Assembly (NCBI GenBank): GCA_033558025.1
Contig: JAUCEF010000018.1
Coordinates: 1,612,001-1,676,000, forward strand
Direction of reading: 5' to 3'
Origin: Phytophthora sp. 'mugwort'
Lineage: Eukaryota; Oomycota; Peronosporomycetes; Peronosporales; Peronosporaceae
DNA: 64,000 nucleotides
A model generated the notes under the pieces. It worked only from the letters and a program-made list of their open reading frames with translations. It did no database searches and was not told the origin of the DNA. This document shows, in pieces, positions 30,001-41,774 of this stretch (positions are counted from its first letter, which is position 1; each line of letters opens with the position of its first letter). A program made the translations under genes and the position numbers.

Positions 30001-33000
30001 GGTGCTGTCCGCAGACTGAATCAGTATTCCACCGCTATCGGCATTTTCACTTGCACCTGACATGAGCAAAAGTTTACCTCCATTTAAGGTCGTTCCTGGT
30101 CCAGATCGAAGAGACAGCGACCCACCAGTCTTGCCAGCGCCAGCGGTGACCGCAGTATTACCCCCAGTAGCAGTTTCTGACCCACCGGCACCAAGTGCTA
30201 CATCGCCACCATCACCGAGTGCGCCAGTCGTGCTTCCGGCAGACAAAGTCAGCAAGGAACCCTTCGTTTGAGAGCAGGGTCCAGCAGCAACCGAGATACT
30301 ACCTCCATTAACCCCTGATCTCCCTGTCTGAATATCTACGTGGCCAGCAGCATGTTGAAGTGAGTTTCCGGTAGAAATGTGAACGGCTCCAGTAGACGTG
30401 GTAGAAGCGATACCAGCATCGGCAGTTGAAATGGAGATAGACCCCGACGAGACTGGTCCGGCCCCTGTACTAAGGCTAATCGCCCCCCCAGTCCCCGAAA
30501 CAGCTTCTCCAGCGGCCAATGAGATGTTTCCGCTGTTCGCTCCTAGATGAACTATGAAGTTGCCTCCAACCCCAGAACTGCTGTTTCCAGTGCCCATAAC
30601 AATAGAACCTGGGACACCAGCATCGGTAGTTCCAGTGGACACTGCAATGAATCCGGAAACTCCAGTACCAGTGTCACCGGAGGTGATAGTCACATCCCCC
30701 GTAATGCCGACTGGTGACAGACCTGATGATACAGAAATGGAGCCAGAGCTTACGGCACCTTGCCCGGTCACGACTCCAATAAGTCCACTGCTCCCATCAA
30801 CGGAGGCATCTTGCGTTTGTAGCGTGACATCTCCACTAGATGAAATTGAATTTGCGCCACTCATAATGCTTACTGCGCCACCTGACGCAGCAACAGCTTC
30901 ACCACCATGAATAGTAACACTTCCACCAGCGTCGGTCGCAAAGGACCCTCCATAACTTTTCCCACCCATCAGTTTTACAGAACCGCCGCGACCACCACCA
31001 GCTTCCTCGTCTCCTAGCCCTACGCCGCCAACAACGGTGATACTACCAGCGATAGCATCTTTAGCTTGAAGCGCATCTCCGCCAGTAATGTCGATAGACT
31101 GGCCGTTTCCGGCGCTTGCCTTCCCTGCAGAGACTTGGATACCAGCACCATCCGACACAGCACCTAGACCAGTGCTAAGAACGATTGCTCCGACAGAGCT
31201 GGCTGCCGAATCACCGGTTTTCAAGGAGATTTGTCCAGAGGAGCCCTCATCTTTCGCTGAATCTGGCGTTTCTAAGGATAGGTGACCGCTAGAGGTTGCC
31301 GAGTTGTATCCCGTTACGATACCAACCTTACCACCTCTGGCCTTCGAAGAGTCGGTCGAACCCGCAGAGACAGAGACGTCTCCACCTGCAGAATTTGAGT
31401 TTGATCCCGTGCCGACGGCAATATTAATTGAGCCTGCTCTCCCACTCTTTGCACCACCGGTCTGCATGTCGATACTACCCGATCCAACGAGGCTTGAACT
31501 ACCGGTGTGTACCTGAATGGAACCTGTCAAACTGGATGCATCAGCCGAATCGATCGAGACGTCGCCACTTGCTGTCATTTCCGAGGCACCAGAAAGGATT
31601 GCAACTGCTCCGCCGGTCGACACTGCGGCGGTTCCACCAGAAATAGCAATTTTCCCCCCTTGGTCGCGTACCTTGTTCGTGCCATCAGACGACCCCGCCA
31701 CAATCTCCACATCACCCCCGTTGCCGCCATCCTTGTCATCTGTCGAGCGTCCTCGACCGCCAGCAAGGCGAACGTGGCCCCCTCGAGCACGGGCAGCTGT
31801 AGAGTCTCCTCCAATCAGTTGAACCGCTCCGCCATCACCAATTGACCCGACACCGACTGCGACAGTGATGTTGCCACCTCCACCCCTGGCGGCACCGCCA
31901 GTGAGAACTGAAACATTTCCGGAGCCGGGCATATCAGTCGAGTCCCCTGTTTGAATCACCATTGAGCCAGAATACCCTGTTTTGCCTGCACTAGCGGTCG
32001 ACACAGTCACACGTCCACTGGACGTCGCCGAGCTCTTTCCAGACTGTATCGCAACACTGCCACCACCATCTGTGTGGGTCGTCGCTCCAGCAAGAACAAT
32101 CACGCTTCCACCCTGTCGACCAACGCCCGCACCCACAGAAAGTTGTATATCTCCGCCAGCTCCGCGTTCCGACGAGCCTGAGCTAAGAGTCACGCTGCCG
32201 GAAGAACCACCTCGCGCTTCCCCCGTATGCAAATTGATAACACCACTCCCGCTATTACTACCACTGCGATCAGAGCTAACATCGATGTCGCCACTAGATC
32301 CAGTCAGCGAGAAGCCTGAAACAAGGAGAACTGATCCGCCCTTGTCCGTAGAAGTACTTCCCGCCTGAACATACACATTTGATGAGTCTTGGAGGCTAGA
32401 GCCACCTTGCACAGTAATGTCTCCACTCGTCCCTTTTGTCGCTGAGCCAGAGCGCAACGTGATACCTCCACTAGCCTCGTTAGCCGTCGCACCAGTGCCG
32501 ACGCTGATGCTCCCAGACGAACGAGTACCCTTTTCAAGAGAGTCTCCTGTGAGGATTCTCACATCGCCACTTGAGGAGGAGGTTGCATTGCCAGTTATGA
32601 TTGCGACATAGCCACCAGTTGCAGCATTGCCTTTCCCGCTAAGCAAGCGAATGGATCCACCGACGTCGTTCGTGAAACTTTTACCACTAGCATCTCCACC
32701 TGATACGATAATCTCACCCCCATCTCCGCCATCCTTTTGGTCACTACTCGTACCGCTTCCCGCAGTAAGGGCGATCTTTCCACCAACTGAAGATGAATCC
32801 GAAGTATCCCCAGCTCGGGCGATTATATCACCTCCGTTTCCCATGCGACCTGTGCCAACTGAGACCTGTACATTTCCACCGTGGCCTCCCGTCGAGCTAC
32901 CGGTTGTCAAAGAGATCACACCCGAGTCCCCTTGCACAGCTGTTCCGGAGGAAACAGCAAGAGATCCGCTAACTCCAGCGATCCCGGAGTTATCAGTGTT

Positions 33001-36000
33001 CACATGAATGCTGCCACTGTCACCCTTCGTGCTGTATCCAGATGAAACAACGACGTTTCCACCAGATTGTCCCACTGCAGACGTTGATCCGGCCTTCAGC
33101 TTTAAGTCGCCACCAGACTTCGAACGACTGTTACCAAGAGTGACGTCAATACTACCACTGCTGCCTTTTTCGGAATCGCCTGTCCGTAGGGTATAGCTAC
33201 CCGAGTCATCGACTTCGGATTTGCCAGTGTGGACTATAATCGACCCACTGACGCCGTAGAACCCCGAATTAGACGTACGAATTTCGATATCTCCACTCGA
33301 ATAAAATTCTGGGACGCCGGAAATAATACTAACAGCACCGCCACTTCCTTTATGGGCTTGGCCACCTTGAATTGTAACAGCTCCAGCTGTATACGAAACA
33401 TAAGTTGCGTTAGAAGGCACAATTCGCTAAAGTACGGTCAAGTTAATCAGACTGGGCTTACCGATATCACCGCCATGTTGGCCTCCAGCATAGCCGCCAA
33501 CGACGTTGACAGGACCGCCCTTTCCGCCCCAGAGAGCATTGCGGTTGGTTCCACGACCACCCGTTATATCAACTTCACCACCCGTCGACTTCATGTCGCT
33601 CATATCACCGGCAGTAACAGTAACACGACCGCCACTGCCTGTAGAACCAGATCCAACAGAAACAATGATGTCGCCTGCTGGTCCAGGTCCAGAGTTTCCT
33701 GTCACTACAAAAAGTGATCCACTTGGGCCTGCAGTTGTATTTCCAGTTTGAAGCTGAAGCGTTCCTGACACTCCTTTCTTGCCAGAATCGACAGTCATGA
33801 GCGCCATATCTCCGCTGCTGGAAGCCATGCCCGTACCAGAAAAGAGCTCAACCTTGCCACCAGTTGAGGTCCTGCTTGTTCCTCCTTCAACGTGAACCAT
33901 TCCTCCGATGTCACTGTCGGCTTTCCCACCCATACCTTGGCCTCCGCGAACTTGAACAGCACCACCATCGCCTCCATTGCTTGGGCTGATGCTTGTGCCA
34001 GCACCTGCTAAAAGGGAAATCCCACCTCCCACTTGGGCGGCCGCTGCAACAAAACCATACACATCATCACAAGAAGGTTTACATACGTTGCAAAAGAATT
34101 TTAAATATACCAAGAGCTTACCAGAGGTATCCCCAGCAGTAACGTTCACATCACCACCGTTGTTAGTATCTCCCACGCCAACGGATACAATCACGTTGCC
34201 GCCATGACCCTTCTTCGCAAACCCCGTGACAAATGTTATTGCGCCACTATCCGTCGACGAGCTTTTGCCAGTAGTAAGCGCCAATGATCCCGATCCACCT
34301 TCTGGTCCACTGTTCGGCGTCTGGACCAGAAAGTCACCAGACGTTGATCGCACCGAACCACCAGTAGTAAGGGTGATCGAGCCTCCAGTGTGCTTCTGAA
34401 GAGCAAGTCCGGCGCTAACAGTCACATCTCCTCCCGGATTCTCGGTGTTGTTTCCAACAGAAAGAGAAATATATCCACCTTTGCCCTTCAGAGCTTGCCC
34501 GCTATACAAGCTGATCTCACCACTATCACCAGCTGTAGTGTCACCTGTACTGACAATTGCAGAACCACTCGTACCCTTTGCTCCCGATGCAGCAGTTGCA
34601 ATAGACACTGCGCCGCTCGATGTGGTCGCACTAAAGCCGGTATCAAGACGAATGCTGCCACCGCGTCCTCTGCTCGCATAGCCACCCTCCAAAGAAATAC
34701 CTCCGCCGGTGTTAACTATAGTACTCCCGCCTTGCGAAGCTCCACCCGTGACCTTTACGACACCACCGTTACCGCCATTGGTGAAAGCTGGGCTGGTTCC
34801 CTCTCCGGCCTGGATGGCCACTGTTCCTCCCGTTCTGCCGGCATCGGTTGTCGCGCCAGCAGTCAGCTGAATTTGACCACCATCCGTTTTCGTTCCGGTA
34901 CCGACCATAGCGATAAAATCGCCTCCATGCCCAAGCGTTGCCGTACCTGTCGCAAATACGAGTGCACCTGAATCTGTAGCAGTAGCCGTTCCAGTTTGAA
35001 GCTTAACGCCGCCGCTTCCTCCCGCTCCCCCAGCGTTAGCTGTATTCATCGTGATATCACCGCTCGAGGTTGCCTGACTTGCGCCAGAGAAAAGTGATAT
35101 AAGGCCTCCCGTGCGAGAGTCGGTCGTACTACCCGCTTCCATGGAGATCAAGCCTCCCTCACCAAAGTCACCGTTGCCGACAAGCACCTGGAACTGACCC
35201 CCTTTGCCACTTTTAGCCGTGCCGGTAGTGAGACTGATCGGACCAGAATTTCCGTACGACGACGTTCCAGTGGCGAGAGTGACCATCCCGCTTATACCAC
35301 GCGAACCCGAATTAGGCGTCGTGAGGTACACAGACCCACTGGAACTGGCAACTCCAGATCCAGATGACATGGTCAAATCACCTCCGTAGCCATAGGACCC
35401 TCGACCTGCCGCAACGTAAATGCTGCCACCATTATCAAGCGAGTTTGAACCACGTGCTTCACCGCCAATAATGTCAACGTCGCCGCCGTCTCCTCCGTCT
35501 ACGGCATTTGTGCTTGAGCCAGTGCCACCAGTTAGCACCACTTTGCCTCCGGTGCGCCCCATCCCTGATGATTCCCCTGCATTGACTTGAAAGTCTCCGC
35601 CGTCAGTGGCATCACCAGCTCCGACAGCAACTTGAATAGATCCACTATTACCTCTCGATGCTGTGCCCGTGGTCAACTTCAAAATCCCAGCAGTGCCGTC
35701 AGGGCTGTTTCCAGTCGCTATGGACATCGTGCCACTCATACCTCCACTCGCAGCCTGAGCTGATGCAATTTCAACAGCACCACTCCAAGAATCAGTGCTT
35801 CCCCCGGAAACCATCTTGATGTTACCACCAATGCCACTTTGTGCTTCACCGCCCTGTATAAAGATTGCACCACCGGTATCTTGAGCAGCAGATCCGAGCG
35901 ACGAGCCGCCAGAGAGCACAACCCGGCCGCCATCACCTCCATCACCTGAATTGTCACTCGTACCGGAGCCTCCTCGTAAGAACAGAGCTCCGCCTGTGGT

Positions 36001-38731
36001 AGCAGCATGCTTCGAAGAGCCAGATTCGACAGTTATGTCACCACCGTCACCAATGTCATTAGAACCGACGATGAGTGAAGCACTCCCAGCTTGACCTTCA
36101 GACATTCCAGTTCCAAGGCTAATTGCTCCAGGTCTTCCCAATAGCGTACTGCCGGTATACAGAGCAATGATCCCTGAGTCGCCGAACGCAGCTGCGTTAG
36201 CAGTCATCAAGTGAACTGCACCGGATGAACTTAGACTTGATGCGCCGCTCGCAAGTTTAACAGCACCTCCAACTGACGAGGTGCTACCTCCGCCTTGAAA
36301 TAGAAGTTCGCCACCATTCCCGTCGATGGACTGACCCCCGGCAAGCTTAACTCGGCCGCCGTCTCCTTCCGCTTGAGAATGAAGTCCGTGACCACTACCT
36401 CCAGCAATACTAACCTCTCCCCCAACTCCGCCATTTGAAGACACACCAGACCCACTGGTAAGCTTAATATCGCCACCTGCACCGCTGTCAACAGCTGTGT
36501 CACCACTAGCAATGCTAACGCTGCCGGGTATGCTTTCCGATGAGGATCCAGCTTGAACTTGCACATGTCCCGCAGGGCTACGAATAGTGTACCCTGTTCC
36601 AACGACAACACCTCCCGATTCGCCTCGAGCAGCCGATCCACTCGAAAGACTAACGGATCCTGAGCCCTTTCCAAGGGCACTAGTCGCTGTTGCCACCTCA
36701 ATACTTCCACTAACTCCTGATGTGCTCTCTCCAGATGACAGGTAGATTGCCCCACCAATGCCACTTTCAGTTGGTCCACCAGTAAGAACAACTCCACCAC
36801 CATTTCCAACGACTGCCTTGCCTCCATCTAGCTGAATACTGCCGCTGTTGCCCTCGGTCGAGCTACCACTGGATATCACAACGCGCCCTGAGTCTGGAAT
36901 GGAAGTTCCTGTTGAAAGACGAATGCCGCCACTGCTGCCTTGAGCCCCTGCCGCCGTCTGGATAACTACAGCTCCACTCGAGTCATTCTGGCTAAGACCA
37001 CTAAGAATCGTGACAGACCCACCCGCACCACCGGTTGCATTGCCGCCTACTACAATCACGTGACCACCGACGGATGTGTTTAACGTCCCCATCGAAGCTC
37101 CACCGCTAATAGTCGTTGTACCCCCGGCGGAGTCCTCAGCGTTTCCTCCATCACCTCCTATGAGTTTGACTGAGCCTCCGGTGCCTCCTAATTTGGTTGT
37201 GGAGCCTGCTGTAGCAAGAATCTCTCCACCTTTATCAGAGTTTCCGGTCCCAACCTTAAGAGAAATGGATCCAGCACCCGATTCGTTTGCGCTTCCAGTA
37301 AACAGAAGCAACGGGCCAGTCGATCGAGAAGACGAGTTTCCCGACCCAATTACGACGGCGCCGCTAGAACCGTTCACCCCCGAGTTGCCTGTTACGATAA
37401 CCACTTCACCAGAAGCTTTCGTGGCAGACGTTCCAGTCTCCATGCGCACAGACCCACCGACTGCGACTCCGCCAGATGATCCTGCTAGTATGACAACGTT
37501 GCCTCCCTTACCATCGTTGGAAGAACCGCTGGATAGTACAATCGACCCTGCTTCCTTCAAGGAAGAAGTACCGGTGCGAAGTTCGATGGGACCCGATGTC
37601 CCCTCTAACGCGACACCAGTCTCTATAATAACCCTCCCGGAATCGCCCTTGTTGGTGACGCCGGCGGTTTTGAGTGTGACACTGCCACTAGACGAGGCAG
37701 AGCTCGTACCAGAAGCAAGGCTGATTGATCCGCCGGTGGCCGCGCCTTCACCACCAGTCATGTCGATATCACCTCCGGTCCCGACCTTTGATATTCCACC
37801 AAACAGCTTCACAGCACCACCCATGACCGAGTTATCGAAGTTCTGGATACCAAGCCCGTCGCCTCCGGAGATCTTGACAACGCCCCCACGTCCACGGTTC
37901 TGATGCACTCCGTTGCCAGCAGCAATGTCCACGTCACCACCAGCCATGTTGAACCTATTGTCGTCGCCACCACGTAGCTTGATATTGCCGCCTGACTGCA
38001 CGGCTACAGTCGATTGGTTCACAACAAAGGAATAGTTCGTCGAATGTTTGGTAACACCCGTGACAACGACCCCCCTGCGCACATTCGGCGGTTCCTGGTG
38101 GATGATGACATCCCCGACAATGATCGTCTCTGCTCCGTCATTAAACCGCAATACCAATAACATTAGCCACCTCATTTGCTACCCCTCATATACATAACAC
38201 CAAATTCAATGCACACACGCACTCACCTGGAACAATCACCGTCGGGCACGGCGCGTCGCTGACGAGCACCTTGCACCCGGAGCCGAATCCCTCTTCCACT
38301 GCCATGCATGATGCATCGGATGCGCACCACGCGCACTCGTTTGACACAGCACAGCTGCCGCAGTCGGTAATGGTGTTGCACTGCGGGTTCACAGGGCAGG
38401 CTTCTGCCTCCGGGATCCAGTCGCTGCACCAGATCTGGTAGCTGGCGAACGGACCGTGGAGGTTGCCGGACACACACGTAAGTGTGGACCGGCAAAAGCC
38501 GCATGACGGCTCGGCGGCGCATTCGTAGCAGCGGTCCATTGCCTCCCAGAACGGGGTGTCCGGGGGTGGCGACAGAGCCGAGCAGTTGACTGACGTCACG
38601 TCCGCGTCGTCGCGCGTCCACGACTTGATCGCCGTAGGTGCCGACGAGACTGGCATTATCTGGAGAGTCCAGATGCCCAGCAGACTCGCCGCGACAAGAA
38701 GTATCATATCTCGCTTGTTGTTTCTTGTCAT
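1..38731 (-). CDS. Giant secreted Gly/Ser-rich repeat protein with internal S74 chaperone domain (3' end outside window)
   Basis: Start chosen at 38731, because the next residues form a signal peptide: basic start (MTRNNKRD), hydrophobic core ILLVAASLLGIWTLQIM, likely cut after VSSA. Residues about 40-165 are Cys-rich, with two PSI/plexin-like modules (CYECAAEPSCGFC and CGSCAVSNECAWC). Predicted exons: 38227-38731, 34122-38129, 33462-34043, 33386-1, giving 12,827 residues with no stop. The remainder is about 15-residue strands of the form SGGxVxVxSGxSxxx, almost free of Cys and very poor in Lys, which suggests a beta-solenoid. A predicted peptidase S74 domain lies near residues 3190-3290. Exported, extracellular or cell-surface fibrous protein is an inference; the S74 family in phage tail spikes and MYRF trimerises beta-rich stalks and cuts itself off. 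I know no named homologue. The frame is certain; the first splice junction is the least certain part. Oomycete zoospore vesicle, adhesive or flagellar-hair proteins are possible roles, unproven. Confidence 0.85.
15096..16390 (-). other. Non-amplified coding linker between arrays A and B
   Basis: About 1.3 kb with the same open minus frame and the same Gly/Ser strand pattern (for example GGSINVLAGPGSKVVGG and QSGSLYLSTGNSKGPQGD), but single copy and visibly less GC-rich than the arrays. It corresponds to residues about 7365-7795 of the predicted protein. It resembles the unique coding part at 28.9-38 kb in composition, suggesting that it keeps an older, non-homogenised version of the repeat. 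Confidence 0.8.
16391..27540 (-). repeat. Coding tandem array B, 2703 bp units, about 4.1 copies
   Basis: The same sequence recurs at 16583, 19286, 21989, 24692 and partly 27395, a spacing of 2703 bp (901 codons). Copies are nearly identical to each other. The unit is homologous to the array A unit and shares its KVKIVGSANLQGAGG landmark, but most of it has clearly diverged from A, apart from near-identical blocks around the landmark. The array ends near 27540, where the sequence becomes single copy. All copies keep the minus frame open. Confidence 0.95.
27541..33386 (-). repeat. Degenerate, non-homogenised 15-residue coding repeats flanking the S74 domain
   Basis: Single-copy DNA that encodes the same strand pattern in protein (G-G/S-x-V/I-x-V/L-x-S/T-G-x-x-x), but without long nucleotide repeats. 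On the N-terminal side, into exon 2, a longer protein period of roughly 150 residues or more is visible, marked by GGDGGxVxLxGG (for example DGGDGGRVVLSGG and DGGDGGDVDIIGG, 148 residues apart). The S74 domain interrupts it at 28591-28923, and strands resume directly after with NSEAQSGRIDITTADAGS. Confidence 0.8.
28591..28923 (-). other. Peptidase S74 (intramolecular chaperone auto-processing) domain within the giant ORF
   Basis: Minus-strand translation gives a block unlike the flanking repeats: EITYPSDRRIKTNIEDI, then LEVKQYRYSDMW, then VRGVIAQQAQETFPEYVTI, then ITMDLIAAIHAQHKRF. The S-D-R-R-I-K-xN-I opening, the Y-x-Y strand and the G-V-I-A-Q-x-x-x-xx-FPE-x-V core are the signature of the endosialidase C-terminal chaperone (S74), known from phage tail spikes and the eukaryotic factor MYRF. 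The family cleaves between the Ser and Asp of the SD motif; here these are Ser3192 and Asp3193 of the predicted protein (codons 28903-28908). The domain is preceded by a non-Gly-rich beta segment (MEIRGGSNMN..ERGELTVSHGETIVPGG). Unusually, it is followed by thousands more repeat residues rather than the protein end. Confidence 0.85.
33387..33461 (-). other. Intron 3 of giant gene (75 bp)
   Basis: Donor ATCG^GTAAGC at 33461 and acceptor CGTATACAG at 33387. Retention would give a stop at 33427-33429. Splicing restores GGDI-AGAVTIQGGQAHKGSGGAV in perfect repeat register and connects to the frame that stays open to the left edge of the window. Confidence 0.9.
34044..34121 (-). other. Intron 2 of giant gene (78 bp, in frame, no stop)
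   Basis: Donor TCTG^GTAAGC at 34121 and acceptor TTTTGTTGCAG at 34044. The 78 bp have no stop and are a multiple of three, so the unspliced message also reads through. The encoded segment is Cys-, Phe- and Tyr-rich (KFFCNVCKPSCDD), completely unlike the surrounding Gly/Ser strands, which supports its being an intron. Splicing joins DTS to AAAQVGGGISLLAG. Confidence 0.85.
38130..38226 (-). other. Intron 1 of giant gene (predicted)
   Basis: Donor CCAG^GTGAGT at 38226 follows the Cys-rich module. The acceptor ACGGAGCAG at 38130 is the first I found that restores the frame (phase 1) into ETIIVGDVIIHQEPP. Nearer AG dinucleotides give the wrong phase or an immediate stop. A weaker alternative is a phase-0 donor at GTGTGT joined to the TAG at about 38180, which would add a short hydrophobic stretch (MRWLMLLVLRF). 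Confidence 0.6.
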
Positions 38732-40071
38732 CCCGCTTGCTTGACTACACTACTTGTTTCTGTTGGTTTCTACTGTTTTTGTTTTTGTTTTTGTGTTTGC
38801 TTTTTACTTAAAAGGAAAAAAAGGAAATGCAACGAAGTCGATTCGATGCAGACCCCCAGCTACGTTACGGAGCCGAAGGAAAGACCGATCAACCTCTTGG
38901 GAGCAAACACACAATCAATCAATCAATACACAAAGGCACTCACTCCTCCCTAAGCACGGAGGGGTGGGTAGTCGCTCGATGAGAGGCTCTCCACTCGCAG
39001 AAGAGGCCCTCCGGACACGAAACACGCGTAGTGAGGAGTGTTTGGATTCTCTAGTCGCTCTGTGGTCGCTCGCTCGGTCCGTTCCTGTCCTAGGGTTCGC
39101 TCTCAGTCGATGAGTTGCCGCTGCTGGTCGCTTCGGTCGCTTTCTTCCTCGTTGTTTGCGCGCTCTCGCCGCTCAAACAAAGAATGAGAGGGCGTCGTTG
39201 AGTGGCGGGCCGGTGTGAGTCAACGAGCCCTTACTAAAATCAAGTCAAGACGAAAGATCGCACATGGTTGCCGAGGAGGTCAAAGGCCGACGACTCGCTT
39301 CCTGCAGAAAAATATGGAAAGAATTGCGCACGTCTGCTTCATATGTGCCGAAGAGTTATGTGCGTTTTGTGATTTTTGTGTGGTAGGAGCAATCTTTGCG
39401 GTGTAGAAAAAGAATTATTGTCTGACAGGCATGTTCAGTGTTGCCGTCGGCTCGCATTGAGCACTTGCAGGCGTGGGCACATGTGCGCTTCAGGGTGCCA
39501 GGAAACACAGAGGAATGGCCAAGGTAATGAATGATGTCTCGATCGCCACAGTCCCATTCGCAGCTCGCAGCCTACACTGCGAGCGAATAAAAGCCAGTCT
39601 ACTACTAAACGAGATCAAACCAAAGCTTTGGTCGCCAAACCATTCAATGTTGGCGGCGTGCTGCCACCGACGCTGATGCTCGCCGCTGCCTTGCAGCGTG
39701 GATCTCGACGCGTTAGGCGTTACTGGCACGGTTACGGATAAGCTCGGCGGGATTAGCGAGGCGACCGTTGCTGAGAGCCGACTTGTCGGGCGAATCGCCA
39801 ATGAAAGTTCCTCATTGGAGACCGGTTGAGGATTATTGAGGCTGCGCTCCAGACCTTCATGTCCGCATTTAGCTCCGTTCAAAAAGAGTGCTCGAAACGC
39901 CGTTTCGTTGATCGTCGACGGACCACTCCAGGCGCGTGAGCCAGCTGAGCTGGTGATCTTGCTACTAAGATCGTACTACAGAACGACCAGCGTTCGTGCT
40001 GCCCAAGTGGTCACACCAAGTTTAAGGTGGACCAGGTTCCATCAGAAGCTTGCTGGCTAGGAACAAAGCTC
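38732..40071. other. Upstream region of giant gene, no gene recognised
   Basis: Contains a T/G-rich tract (38755-38812), an AATC microsatellite near 38916-38930, and no frame that I recognise. The longest frame (minus strand, 39490-39882, 130 codons) has no familiar motif. It probably includes the promoter and 5' leader of the minus-strand giant gene. Confidence 0.5.
39181..39187 (-). promoter_or_regulatory. Candidate oomycete initiator upstream of giant gene
   Basis: The minus strand reads CTCTCATTCTTTGTTTG. It contains TCATTCT, a match to the oomycete Inr consensus YCATTYY, followed by a T-rich stretch as in the longer published consensus. It lies about 450 bp upstream of the chosen start. 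Such a short motif could occur by chance. Confidence 0.35.
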
Positions 40072-40180
40072 CCGAAAATACATTGACGCCGAAATTATTG
40101 AATTCCGAAAATACATTGGCGCCGCAATTATTGTAATAATTATTAGTCAAAAGTGCATTGTCGCAGAAATGATTGCAATA
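40072..40180. repeat. Short tandem repeat, 33 bp period
   Basis: CCGAAAATACATTGACGCCG at 40072 recurs at 40105 with the same AATTATTG continuation (33 bp period). A third, decayed copy follows at about 40150-40180 (AGTGCATTGTCGCAG). Non-coding. Confidence 0.7.
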
Positions 40181-41746
40181 GGTATGAGGCAAAAACAATT
40201 TTCGCATGTCCAGACTGATTATTTACCGGCCGATAGCCCAATCAATAAATTAATTGCAGCCAACTATCCTGTAAGACAAACGGTCAGTTTAGTAGCCTCT
40301 CGCGCAGTAGTCACAACTTCGGCTATATCTCCTAGACGATTGATCTGATTGAGGATCTACTTAACCATCGGCAAGAAGCGATGCCGGGCTAATGCTGGGA
40401 ATTTTTACGCACTGAATGATGAAGGGTCGAGCCTTCTTCACGCCGGGCATTAGTGCAGCCTGTTGCCACGTACGTCAGTTTAGTAGCCCGATTATACTTG
40501 ACTTCACTATCAGCTGCTAACTGCTCGCAGACGAAAAGCTGCAAGCGGGAAACTCTATTGCGTCGTATTGAATGAAGCTTAACACCTACGACAGGTTATC
40601 AGATCCTGGAGGTTACACCCACACCTCCATTAACGGCTGTGTCAGCGACGCTGTCTGCTGCTGCGACGATTTATTTTTACCTCGCTTGTTTGGTGGCTTG
40701 CTGACGACGTCTTTGCGTCGTCTTCTAGGAATTCGCGCGTCAGTATCCGCCTGCCAGTATACCTGCGCTTCCTCGTTTCGCATTTAGACAACCAACCGGG
40801 AGATTTTTCATGCCGCCACATTATCGGACACGCTTGCAATCAAACCGCCTCTTACTGCGATGCCGGCAGCCCATTGCGCTCGAAATTAGCCAGTTTAGCG
40901 TGCATATACACACGAGAAAGCGAAAAAAAGCCGCTGCTCCGAAACCCAGCAGCAACATTGCTGCCCAGGCATGCAGAACTCCACGCCAAAGCTGCCCCCC
41001 CCTAGGCTGTTTGCTTGTCCACGCTGCCCTCTCCGATCCTAGGTAGGAGCTTGTCGATCAATGCCTTGCGACTGTTCTTGAACGGCGGGTACACCGCCAC
41101 GTCCAAAGACTATAGGAGGTGTGCTCCGTAGATGGTAGGCATACAATGATGACACGAAGGTTTTTAGTAACGTCAACAGCTTGTAGCGAAATGTGTGAAG
41201 AGCAGCCGTCAGCGGCCTTCTTAAGGAGTAGGAACAGCATTTGAGAAAAACTGCAGCCAGCGAGCAAATAACCGCGCTGTCATGAATTCTTTTTCCGTCG
41301 TAATAACCCCCACACCCAGGATCTGACACGTTGTTTGTTTCACACTTTCCGGAGAAGATGAACAGGGGCGGGATGATGAACCCGCTGGCTCTACCGCACG
41401 CCACAAAACTCAGGTGGAAGTGCGTGTTGGCATCCTTTGTGCCAGACGTTCTTCGGTCCTGTTGTTGCAATCACCTGCTTGCGCTCTCTTGTAGTATCAA
41501 TTGCTGTTTCATTGACATTGAAGACGCGCGCGGCGCCAGCACCGTGCTCTATCATGACCTTGACTAAAAAAGCACTAATAGATCACAATCTTCCACTTCA
41601 TTACGGCACTTAGAAACAGGCGCGACGATCGCATAGAAAGAGAGGGGTGGTGCTCCATGAAGCAATGAAGCCACCCGCTCTCCACCGACCTTCCGCACAC
41701 CAGTTGCGCGATATGCTGCGCCTTCTCGAGGACATCACGGCGGTTA

Positions 41747-41774
41747 TAGTCACGGCGGGACGAAGTGACACACG
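41747..41774. repeat. Tc1/mariner terminal inverted repeat (3' side of transposase)
   Basis: Begins TAGTCACGGCGGGACGAAGT directly after the TA target duplication. It matches the opposite end at about two thirds of positions, with the inner GACACAC identical. Confidence 0.8.

Noticed and set aside
1..38731. Bacterial or phage origin of the contig because of the S74 domain
   Set aside because: Spliceosomal introns in this gene and in its neighbours, a eukaryotic myosin, PLRG1 and mariner-type elements show that it is a eukaryotic nuclear sequence.
1..38731. Identity with known oomycete large peripheral vesicle, cyst mucin (CAR) or mastigoneme proteins
   Set aside because: Repeat length and composition seen here do not match what I know of those proteins, and no specific motif supports any of them.
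39490..39882. Minus-strand 130-codon frame as a gene
   Set aside because: No recognisable domain, no supporting context, and it lies in the upstream region of the giant gene among decayed sequence.
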